The notes beneath the pieces are model-generated. The model was not told the origin of the DNA, made no database searches, and was given only the letters and a program-made list of their open reading frames with translations. A stretch of 64,000 bases of DNA, taken from NCBI GenBank assembly GCA_947624675.1, contig CANQLI010000010.1, positions 1-64,000 of the forward strand. Direction: 5' to 3'. Source of the DNA: an uncultured Clostridia bacterium. GTDB lineage: Bacteria; Bacillota; Clostridia; Oscillospirales; Ruminococcaceae. The position numbers and the translations under genes are program-made. Shown here piece by piece: positions 8,574 to 18,003 of this stretch; positions within the stretch are counted from its first letter, which is position 1, and every line of letters starts with the position of its first letter.

Positions 8574-9281
8574 TTATTGATTTGATGATACCCACTTATA
8601 TCCAAAGCCCCAGATAGTTTGTATATACTTAGGATTTGAAGGCTCGTCCTCTATTTTCATTCTTATACGGCGTATATTTACATCCACTATCTTATCCTCT
8701 CCGAAATAGCTGTCTCCCCAGATCTGATTTAAGATGCTTGTTCTGTCAAGTGCTGTGTTCTGATTCTTAAAAAAATACTCCATTATCTGATACTCTACCT
8801 GTGTGAGGTCTATCTGTTTACCGTTTTTATAAACCGTCCTGCTTTTAAGATTTATAGTAAAAGGCCCTGAGGTTATTGATGACGAAGGCTCCTCCTGTTT
8901 TGGCTGAGCCATATCTACCCTTCTGCACACCGCATCTACTCTTGCGATGAGTTCGGAGATCGAAAACGGCTTTGTGATATAGTCGTCCGCACCTATCATA
9001 AGCGAGGACACCTTATCCATCTCCTGACTTTTTGCTGAAAGCATAATAATTCCCAGGGCTTTTGTTTTTTCCCTTAGCTTCTTACAGACCTGAAAGCCGT
9101 CTATTCCCGGCATCATTATATCAAGAAGCGCAACATCAAACCTTCCTTCCTGTTCGTCGAAAATCCTTATCGCATCCTCTCCGCAGTTTACATCAACGAC
9201 TTCATAGCCTACGCGTTCAAGATTTATCACGACAAACTCTCTTATCGAATCTTCATCCTCACACACTAATATCCTTCTCAT
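8574..9281 (-). CDS. OmpR/PhoB-family response regulator
   Basis: A 235-residue two-domain regulator. The receiver domain shows the acidic pair EDED, the phospho-acceptor in ALLDIMMPG and the lysine in DDYITKPFS; the C-terminal winged helix includes VDVNIRRIRMKIEDEP and IWGFGYKW. It is the partner of the kinase 55 nt downstream, and both follow a lipoprotein gene in one operon. Confidence 0.92.
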   Translation of the reverse strand: MRRILVCEDEDSIREFVVINLERVGYEVVDVNCGEDAIRIFDEQEGRFDVALLDIMMPGIDGFQVCKKLREKTKALGIIMLSAKSQEMDKVSSLMIGADDYITKPFSISELIARVDAVCRRVDMAQPKQEEPSSSITSGPFTINLKSRTVYKNGKQIDLTQVEYQIMEYFFKNQNTALDRTSILNQIWGDSYFGEDKIVDVNIRRIRMKIEDEPSNPKYIQTIWGFGYKWVSSNQ

Positions 9282-9311
9282 TTTTTAACCCTCCGAATTG
9301 TTTTTTGCCTA

Positions 9312-10631
9312 TTACGGCAGTAAATAAAAGTTTTTCTTAATATCATCAAGCTTTAAGCATAGCTCATCATCCGTACTTGTACGCTTTACGATATACCTTT
9401 GAAGCCCGCTGCTTTTTATGAGCATATAACCTAGCGCCCGGTAGTTTTCATATTCCGATTCATTTACCACGTTTATCCTGAACAGTTCCTTGCTGCTTTG
9501 CAAAGCTGTCTTTTCAAGTCTGTAAAAAACAGCCTCTCCGGATGTTTCGTCTATTTTGACTGTGGCATTTTTCAGCATTTCCGGCGGCATATTGAAAAAA
9601 TATCCGTCGTTTATCATATAATATCCCTTGTACTTTTCCTTAAGAGAATAATCCTCCTCAAGTCCAGAAAAAGATGTAACAAGTATTTTTATGTTATCGG
9701 TCTGCTTATACCCTTCCATCAACTCGTTTGTTGGTATCTCATAAATCCCGTCGCCGTCAACATCCATTGTAAGATAGCCGGACTCTCTGACCGTTTTATC
9801 TAGCGCCTTGTCCTTAAACACCAGCGAGAGATTCTGATACGCACTTCCGCTTTTTGTGATTATATCCGTTTGAAGCTCGCCGTCTGTGTTTATAGAATCT
9901 ACAAATAAAGCTTTGCTTCCATTCTCTGTTTTTCCCATACAGCTTTGCACATACGACGAAACATATTCCGACATACGCACCTCAGCTATCGTATAAAACT
10001 CATTTCCCTCCTGTCCGATAATAACTCCTCTTGTCTCACCGGTTTCAGGATCAATGCTTGATTTGAATATGTCAAAATATCCGTCTCCGTCAAAATCTAC
10101 CACATTTAAAAGCGAGTAGTTGTCGGTGTATACCGTATTTATATTCTCCTTGTCATATGAGTAGATCTGAAACTGATTAAGTGACGGACTAAGTGTTGAA
10201 TAACCTATTATAATGCTCAACGGCTTTCCCTCTTTGAGCGGAGCTATGAATATTCTGTCAACTTCTGCGCCCGATCCTGAAAAATCCATTACCGAGCTCC
10301 ACTTACCGCCTATTTGATCCAGTATATGTACATGTACTGTACCCTCGTCAAGCTCTGCGGACTTATACTGATAAAAAACTATCGCTTCTTCGGTCGGCTC
10401 ATCATCTATATTCTCGATTACAAATGCACTTCTGTTATCCCCGTTTTTAGGATACTTTAGCGTAAGCTCTTTTCCGACAGCCGTTGTAAGCGCCTCATGT
10501 ATTTCCTTTTGCTGAACGGTCATCATAGGCGCAGACAGAAGCCCTCCGGCGCCGAGCTCATCCTCAAAGGAGCAGCCCGACATCGACAGGCACACGGCTG
10601 CCATAAGTACAAGGGAAATTATCCGTTTCAT
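9312..10631 (-). CDS. lipoprotein with DxDxDG-type repeats, unknown function
   Basis: A 439-residue exported lipoprotein; the signal peptide ends at the lipobox MSGC. The body has short acidic motifs resembling FG-GAP/VCBS calcium-binding blades (VDFDGDGYFDIFKS, MDVDGDGIYEIPTN), suggesting a beta-propeller-like extracellular fold. I do not recognise a named family. The start was moved in by eight codons to MKRIISLVL, which begins a clean signal peptide and has a GGAG upstream. It is the first gene of an operon with the response regulator and kinase, so it may feed that sensor; this is inference from position. Confidence 0.7.
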   Translation of the reverse strand: MKRIISLVLMAAVCLSMSGCSFEDELGAGGLLSAPMMTVQQKEIHEALTTAVGKELTLKYPKNGDNRSAFVIENIDDEPTEEAIVFYQYKSAELDEGTVHVHILDQIGGKWSSVMDFSGSGAEVDRIFIAPLKEGKPLSIIIGYSTLSPSLNQFQIYSYDKENINTVYTDNYSLLNVVDFDGDGYFDIFKSSIDPETGETRGVIIGQEGNEFYTIAEVRMSEYVSSYVQSCMGKTENGSKALFVDSINTDGELQTDIITKSGSAYQNLSLVFKDKALDKTVRESGYLTMDVDGDGIYEIPTNELMEGYKQTDNIKILVTSFSGLEEDYSLKEKYKGYYMINDGYFFNMPPEMLKNATVKIDETSGEAVFYRLEKTALQSSKELFRINVVNESEYENYRALGYMLIKSSGLQRYIVKRTSTDDELCLKLDDIKKNFYLLP

Positions 10632-10706
10632 TACCGTTTTGCTCCTTTCTTTCAAAATAACATTTTATTTTATTTGTAAGATTAAAAAATATACACGCTT
10701 GTATTT

Positions 10707-10715
10707 ATTATACCA
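10707..10715 (-). promoter_or_regulatory. extended -10 promoter for the lipoprotein/two-component operon
   Basis: TGG directly followed by TATAAT on the minus strand, about 75 nt before the lipoprotein start, with no clear -35. The divergent gap 10632-10968 is AT-rich and otherwise contains only the aminotransferase promoter. Confidence 0.5.
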
Positions 10716-10903
10716 TATTTTTGATACTATTAAAAGGGTTTTTTATAAAAAAATTCCTTTTGAAAAATTCTGCTTTAAGCTTTAATGTTTACACAAATAA
10801 GCTTAATACCGAAACATTTTTGTAATGATTGCCCATTTTTAGGGTAAAATTTATCTTAAAATAGTGTATATCACAGATTTTTTGCAGGATTTGTTTTTTA
10901 CTC

Positions 10904-10932
10904 TTGCATTTTCAGATGATCTGTAATAAAAT
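10904..10932 (+). promoter_or_regulatory. promoter of the aspartate aminotransferase
   Basis: TTGCAT (10904-10909), a 17-nt spacer and TAAAAT (10927-10932), 36 nt before the start codon. Confidence 0.6.
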
Positions 10933-10968
10933 ATAAAATAACGATCACTTATAACGGAGGAAAATAAA

Positions 10969-12252
10969 ATGCTGCTTAGAGATATGTCCGAAAATGAGTT
11001 GTTGGAATTTAAAAACGCTCAACAGAAAAAATATAATGAATTTAAAGATATGGGGCTTAGCCTTAATATGGCAAGAGGAAAGCCCTGTTCAGAGCAGCTT
11101 GACCTTACACTCGGTCTTCTCGACGCTGTTCACTCGGATTCGTCTCTTTTGGCTTCGGACGGAACGGATGTGAGAAACTACGGAGTTTTAGACGGACTTC
11201 CGAGAGCAAAAAAAATGTTCGCACAAATGCTTGAGGTCGATCCGAGCGAGGTCATAGTCGGCGGAAATTCTTCTCTTAATATGATGTATGACACGGTTGT
11301 AAGAAACCTTCTTTTCGGCTCGGACGGTGAAAGTATTCCTTGGGGAAAATGCGATAAGGTAAAGTGGCTTTGCCCGTCACCGGGATATGACCGACATTTT
11401 GCAATATGCGAATCTCTCGGTATCGAAATGATCACCGTACCTATGCTCTCCACCGGACCTGATATGGATATGGTCGAACGCTTAGTTGAAAGCGATGAGG
11501 CTATAAAGGGTATCTGGTGCGTACCGATGTATTCAAATCCTACGGGAATAACATACAGCGACGAAACGGTAAGACGCTTTGCTGCACTCAATCCAAAAGC
11601 AAAGGATTTCCGCATTTTCTGGGACAATGCTTACTGTATACATCACCTCACAGATACCCCCGACAAGCTTCTGAACATTTTTGCTGAGCTTAAAGCAAAC
11701 GGAAAAGAGGATATGATATATCTGTTTGCATCAACATCAAAAATATCGTTTCCCGGTGCCGGTGTCGCTGCAATGGCCGCAAGCAGAAAGAATATAGAAT
11801 ATATTCTCTCAAAAATGACAGTTCAGACGATCGGTCCAGATAAGATAAACCAGCTTCGCCATGTTAAATTCTTTGGTGGCTACGACGGTCTTATCGAGCA
11901 TATGAAAAAGCATACAGCCGTTATTGCGCCACGATTCAAGGCTGTAACAGACGCTCTTGAACAGGAGATAAAGCCGCTCGGAATAGGTTCTTGGCACAAT
12001 CCTAACGGAGGATATTTCATAAGCTTTGATTCATTAAACGGCTGTGCGAAAAGAATAGTTTCACTTTGTAAAGAAGCGGGAGTCGTTCTTACCGGAGCGG
12101 GCGCCACATATCCTTACGGAAATGACCCCGATGATAAAAACATAAGGATAGCTCCTACATTTCCCAGTATTGACGAGCTTAAAACAGCAGTACAGATCTT
12201 CTGTACCGCAGTAAAACTTGCAAGCGCAGAAAAACTTCTTGAAAAAAACTGA
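10969..12252 (+). CDS. aspartate aminotransferase, type Ic-like (PLP fold type I)
   Basis: A 427-residue PLP enzyme. It shows LNMARGKPC near 32-40, YGVLDGLPRAKKMFA near 71-85, the substrate and cofactor loops PMYSNPTG (187-193) and FWDNAY (218-223), and the PLP-binding lysine in STSKISFPGAG (K258). This arrangement fits the Aminotran_MocR/PF12897 group, represented by type Ic aspartate aminotransferases. The likely reaction is aspartate plus 2-oxoglutarate to oxaloacetate plus glutamate. It is a single-gene unit with GGAGG before the ATG and a strong terminator after it. Confidence 0.85.
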   Translation: MLLRDMSENELLEFKNAQQKKYNEFKDMGLSLNMARGKPCSEQLDLTLGLLDAVHSDSSLLASDGTDVRNYGVLDGLPRAKKMFAQMLEVDPSEVIVGGNSSLNMMYDTVVRNLLFGSDGESIPWGKCDKVKWLCPSPGYDRHFAICESLGIEMITVPMLSTGPDMDMVERLVESDEAIKGIWCVPMYSNPTGITYSDETVRRFAALNPKAKDFRIFWDNAYCIHHLTDTPDKLLNIFAELKANGKEDMIYLFASTSKISFPGAGVAAMAASRKNIEYILSKMTVQTIGPDKINQLRHVKFFGGYDGLIEHMKKHTAVIAPRFKAVTDALEQEIKPLGIGSWHNPNGGYFISFDSLNGCAKRIVSLCKEAGVVLTGAGATYPYGNDPDDKNIRIAPTFPSIDELKTAVQIFCTAVKLASAEKLLEKN

Positions 12253-12265
12253 TAATAAAACAATC

Positions 12266-12299
12266 AAACCCTATCGGCTAAATCATTCCGATAGGGTTT
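12266..12299 (+). terminator. bidirectional terminator between aminotransferase and htrA
   Basis: A perfect 12-bp stem AAACCCTATCGG with its complement (12266-12277 and 12288-12299), followed on the plus strand by a T-run. It also lies three bases past the htrA stop codon and probably serves both genes. Confidence 0.88.
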
Positions 12300-12302
12300 T
12301 TC

Positions 12303-13544
12303 TTATTGTTCTTCAAAATCCGAGCCTATGTCATTCATAAGCTCACACTCCGCTTCAAGAGTTTCCTCCTTTTTTCCGTCAGAGTATCTTACATATTTTA
12401 TCTTTAAAGTCTGACCCGCTTTTTTCGATTCCATTATCTTAACAACATCGTCGATCGCATCTACCTGTTTGCCGTCAAGCTCTACTATAATATCTCCGGC
12501 TTTGAGATATTTTGCGGCATCGCTGGACTTTTCAACATCCTGTATAACAAGTCCGGCTTTAGTTCCGTAAGTCTCCGCCTGAATCTTTGAAACCGCGTAA
12601 TAGCTTATACCGAGCCTAGGTCTTTTTTCAGCATAACCGTTTTCGATAATACTCTCGACTATCGGGATAACAGCATTTGTGGATATCGCAAAGCCTATGC
12701 CCTCATACTTAGTATTGCTCAGCTTTGACGAGGTTATCCCTATTAACTGTCCCCACATATTGATAAGCGCTCCGCCGGAGCTTCCCGGGTTTATAGCAGC
12801 ATCCACCTGAAGACAGCTCATTCTCAGTCCTTGATTTCCTCCCCTTACCATACGGTCAGTCCCGGATACAACTCCCGATGTGACGGTCCAACCATAGCCT
12901 CCGGGGTTTCCGATTGCAACTACCTCCTCACCGAGCTTTGTCTCGGTAGAGTCGCCGATAGTCACAGGTGTAAAGCTTCCCGACACCTTTAAAACAGCTA
13001 TATCTGATTCTTCATCAGAGCCTATGAGCTTTGCCTCATAACTTTCTCCCTCATAATCGGTAACTCTTATTCCCTTAGTAGCGGAAGCTATAACATGTGC
13101 ATTCGTTATAATGTATCCGTCAGAGGTAAAGATAACTCCACTTCCCTGACCGGCATAGGTGTAAAGCTCCTCGCTCGAATCATTGTCCTTAAATCCGGTT
13201 ATTGAAACTATTGAAGGTGTCGCTGTCTGTGCAACACCTTCAACTGTATATCTTCCGTCCTCCCGCTTATATTCATCTGAAACCGCGGGCTTTTTCTGTG
13301 ATGAGATCGAAAGCTTAACGCCGTTGTCATTCTTAAGCGCATTGGAAAGCCATCCGTTTCCCAAAACAAAATTGAGAGTTACCGCAAACGCAGCACACAA
13401 ACACACAAGTATACCAAATACAAGCGCCGCAAACTTCACGCCGCTATGCTTCTTTGGAGGCGATGCGCCGACCCAGAAAAGCTCTTTTGATACTTCGTCG
13501 CGTTTTTGAGTGTCCTCTCCTATTTCATCATCAAATAAACTCAT
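12303..13544 (-). CDS. htrA: HtrA/DegP-type membrane-anchored serine protease
   Basis: A 413-residue protease with a cytoplasmic N-terminus, one membrane anchor (about 36-60), a trypsin-like domain and a C-terminal PDZ domain. The triad is visible: H150 (TNAHVIA), D181 (ESDIAVLKV) and S256 (NPGSSGGAL). The PDZ begins around RPRLGISYY and includes GDIIVELDGKQVDAIDD. HtrA proteases degrade or refold misfolded proteins outside the membrane. It is the third gene of an operon with a response regulator and a kinase, with only 15 nt between kinase and protease, which parallels CssRS-HtrA secretion-stress circuits. Confidence 0.92.
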   Translation of the reverse strand: MSLFDDEIGEDTQKRDEVSKELFWVGASPPKKHSGVKFAALVFGILVCLCAAFAVTLNFVLGNGWLSNALKNDNGVKLSISSQKKPAVSDEYKREDGRYTVEGVAQTATPSIVSITGFKDNDSSEELYTYAGQGSGVIFTSDGYIITNAHVIASATKGIRVTDYEGESYEAKLIGSDEESDIAVLKVSGSFTPVTIGDSTETKLGEEVVAIGNPGGYGWTVTSGVVSGTDRMVRGGNQGLRMSCLQVDAAINPGSSGGALINMWGQLIGITSSKLSNTKYEGIGFAISTNAVIPIVESIIENGYAEKRPRLGISYYAVSKIQAETYGTKAGLVIQDVEKSSDAAKYLKAGDIIVELDGKQVDAIDDVVKIMESKKAGQTLKIKYVRYSDGKKEETLEAECELMNDIGSDFEEQ

Positions 13545-13559
13545 AAGTTATCCTCTTGA

Positions 13560-14339
13560 TCATTTTAACGGAATTACAACAGAAACAGACAGATTCCCGT
13601 TTTCCACAGTAGCTGACGCGTCTCCCTTATGAAGCACAGAAATCTTCTTGACTATTGAAAGTCCGAGCCCTGTTCCCTTTTTATCCTTAGAGGTATCCGA
13701 ACGATAACCGTCATTAAATATTTTGCTTGCATCCTCTGCCGATATATCCGATGAATTTTTTACAGTTACCTCGACCTTTTTGTCATCAGCAGTAATATAA
13801 AGCCAGATAAGTCCTCCGTCGGTTGTGTATTTAACACTGTTGTCAATGAGATTGTAAAATGCCCTGTGCAGGAGATCCTTATCTCCCTTTACAGATATAT
13901 TTTTGACCTCACTGTTCTCTATATCCTCTATACCTTTAAGCGATATTCCCTTTTCTGTAATTGTTTTTTCAAACGACAGAAGTATCTCGCATATAAGCGG
14001 ATATACCTTTACATCGTCTTTAACGAGCCTTGCGCTGTCAAGCTTTTTATAGACCGCATAATCCTCTGCGATTTTTGAAAGCCTTTCAGATTCACTCATT
14101 ATTATCTGAAGATATTTTTCTTGATCGCCTTTTGAAATAGTTCCGTCAATAATGCCTTGTGCAAAGCCCTTTATAGAATTGAGCGGAGCTTTTATGTCGT
14201 GCATTATGTAAGACATCTCTTCGTCCCTTTGCCTGTTTTCCTTTTGATGTCTTGTAGCCGTTATCTCCCAAAGTAAAAACATTATAAGTAAAAGTATTAT
14301 AAACAACGATACAAACACAAGCATAAGATCTTTATCCAT
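13560..14339 (-). CDS. minimal sensor histidine kinase
   Basis: A 259-residue kinase with a single N-terminal membrane helix (about 5-25), almost no extracellular part, HisKA with H47 (IMHDIKAPLNSIKGFA) and an ATPase domain with KKGTGLGLSIVKK. With so little outside the membrane it probably senses within the membrane or through a partner. It follows its response regulator by 70 nt and precedes htrA. Confidence 0.88.
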   Translation of the reverse strand: MDKDLMLVFVSLFIILLLIMFLLWEITATRHQKENRQRDEEMSYIMHDIKAPLNSIKGFAQGIIDGTISKGDQEKYLQIIMSESERLSKIAEDYAVYKKLDSARLVKDDVKVYPLICEILLSFEKTITEKGISLKGIEDIENSEVKNISVKGDKDLLHRAFYNLIDNSVKYTTDGGLIWLYITADDKKVEVTVKNSSDISAEDASKIFNDGYRSDTSKDKKGTGLGLSIVKKISVLHKGDASATVENGNLSVSVVIPLK

Positions 14340-14409
14340 TTATACTCCCCCTCGGATTTAAATGAAATCAGTCAACGATAAAATCACATCATCCTCTTAG
14401 TTTTAATAC

Positions 14410-15159
14410 CTATTCTGACTTTTTCTTGTCTTTATCTTTGTCCTTGTCCTTTTCCTTATCTTCCTCTGTCTCTGTTACTTCAAATTTATATCCGACTCCC
14501 CAAACTGTTTTAAGCTCCCATTTTTTTGAAACGCCGTCAAGCTTTTCGCGGAGTCTTTTTACATGAACATCAATAGTCCTTGAATCTCCGTAATATTCAA
14601 AGCCCCATACCTCATCTAAAAGCTGATCTCTTGTATATACTCTGTTCGGATTTGAAGCAAGATGAAACAAAAGCTCAAGCTCCTTTGGCGGAGTATCGAG
14701 TATCTTTCCGTCAACCTTAAGCTCATACTTTGTCATATTTACGACAAGCTTATCGTATTTTACCTCTTTTACCTCTACTCCTCCGGAGAACTGTCCCGCA
14801 CGGCGATATACGGCTTTAACCCTCGCAACAACTTCCTTTGCGTCAAACGGCTTGACCACATAATCATCCGCTCCAAGCTCAAGACCAAGCACCTTATCAA
14901 ATGTCTCTCCCTTTGCGGTAATCATTATGATCGGAACATTTGACCTCTTCCTTATCTCCCTGCAAACCTGCCATCCGTCAAGAGTCGGAAGCATTATATC
15001 AAGTAGCACAATGTCAGGCTTTAAGGCATTAAACTTCACGACCGCTTCTTCACCGTCAAAAGACAGCATTACATTGTATCCTTCCTTTTCGAGATATATT
15101 CTCAAAAGCTCACAGGTGTTTTTATCATCGTCGATAACTAAAACCTTTCCGATAGACAT
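14410..15159 (-). CDS. OmpR-family response regulator
   Basis: A 249-residue regulator with a receiver domain (DDD near the N-terminus, VLLDIMLPTLDG, DDYVVKPFD) and a winged helix (RTIDVHVKRLREKLDG, TVWGVGYKFEV). It ends in an unusual charged tail of repeated KD pairs (about 15 residues). The frame is open to 15213, but MSIGKVLVIDDDKN at 15159 has GGAGG 8 nt upstream and is the true start. It heads the regulator-kinase-htrA operon. Confidence 0.92.
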   Translation of the reverse strand: MSIGKVLVIDDDKNTCELLRIYLEKEGYNVMLSFDGEEAVVKFNALKPDIVLLDIMLPTLDGWQVCREIRKRSNVPIIMITAKGETFDKVLGLELGADDYVVKPFDAKEVVARVKAVYRRAGQFSGGVEVKEVKYDKLVVNMTKYELKVDGKILDTPPKELELLFHLASNPNRVYTRDQLLDEVWGFEYYGDSRTIDVHVKRLREKLDGVSKKWELKTVWGVGYKFEVTETEEDKEKDKDKDKDKKKSE

Positions 15160-15541
15160 TTTTATATCCTCCGCATTTAAATTATTAAATAAAAGCAAAC
15201 TAATTTTTAACACTGTGTTTAAAAATTGTTACGAAACTTTTACCAAATACATATTTATTATATCAAAAATATTAAATATTATATGTCCTAAATATTAACT
15301 AAATATTTCTAAATTGTTAATTTTAAAATCTGTACTTAATTTAGTTGCTTTTTGTTCATAATTTACTACTGTAAAATGTAGTATTTTACTTATCAGCCAC
15401 AATATCTTGTGTTTTTTCTTTAAATTTCGTATGTGAATATTTAATTTGTAAAATATTCCCTAAATTAAATTTCTATACGCTATTTATTTATGCACTTTCA
15501 CCAAAAATCGTTAAAAACGCAAGAAAATACCTTTTACCCCC
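15160..15541. other. AT-rich divergent region between the two-component operon and groES
   Basis: About 380 bp without a gene. A TATAAT on the minus strand at 15257-15262 could serve the response regulator, though no matching -35 is clear. A short inverted repeat TACTAC/GTAGTA lies near 15364-15384. Nothing else is recognised. Confidence 0.5.
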
Positions 15542-15909
<368 letters not shown>

Positions 15910-15944
15910 GAATCAGTTTTATACAGTATTAAAGGAGGAAATAA

Positions 15945-17570
<1,626 letters not shown>

Positions 17571-17587
17571 TAGATATTTGCAATAGT

Positions 17588-17615
17588 AAAGGCTTACCGA
17601 TTCTGGTAAGCCTTT
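17588..17615 (+). terminator. groESL terminator (bidirectional)
   Basis: An 11-bp perfect stem AAAGGCTTACC with its complement, a six-base loop and TAATTTT. The minus-strand MGMT-like gene ends five bases further on, so the hairpin probably serves it too. Confidence 0.85.
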
Positions 17616-17620
17616 TAATT

Positions 17621-17935
17621 TTACTCTTCCCCGTTCCAGATATACCTCTTTAGATTTTCGATCTTTCCTTCATCGGACACCTCGATACCGTCAGCGCGTA
17701 AAAGTGAGATCTGCTTATTTTCGCCGCCGAAGGCAAAAGCCTTTGACACCATACCGAATCGGTTCACCACCCGGTAACAGGGAATGTTCACAGGATCGGG
17801 ATTGATGTGAAGTGCATATCCGACGACCTGTGACCAGCGCCTGTTTCCGGCAAGAAATGCAACCTGTCCGTAGGTAGCGACCTTTCCCCTTGGGATTTTT
17901 TTAACCACCTCATAGATTTTTTCAAATGTGTTCAT
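17621..17935 (-). CDS. short MGMT-family protein (alkylated-DNA binding)
   Basis: A 104-residue protein equal to the C-terminal DNA-binding domain of O6-alkylguanine-DNA alkyltransferases (IPRGKVATYGQVA, then the active-site region IPCYRVV). The acceptor cysteine is kept (C53), unlike alkyltransferase-like ATL proteins where it is Trp, but the usual next His is Tyr. Such short proteins may still accept alkyl groups or may only flag lesions for repair; the sequence does not decide. The start lies just downstream of another operon's terminator, and no separate promoter was recognised. Confidence 0.8.
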   Translation of the reverse strand: MNTFEKIYEVVKKIPRGKVATYGQVAFLAGNRRWSQVVGYALHINPDPVNIPCYRVVNRFGMVSKAFAFGGENKQISLLRADGIEVSDEGKIENLKRYIWNGEE

Positions 17936-17949
17936 AATTACCTCTCAAA

Positions 17950-17975
17950 AAAGGGCGAACCATAATTCGCCCTTT
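17950..17975 (-). terminator. terminator of the adaptor-permease operon
   Basis: A 10-bp stem AAAGGGCGAA with its complement and a six-base loop, followed on the minus strand by six Ts. It sits between the permease stop and the MGMT-like start. Confidence 0.85.
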
Positions 17976-18003
17976 CTGTTTTTATATTGTGACAATAATG
18001 CCG

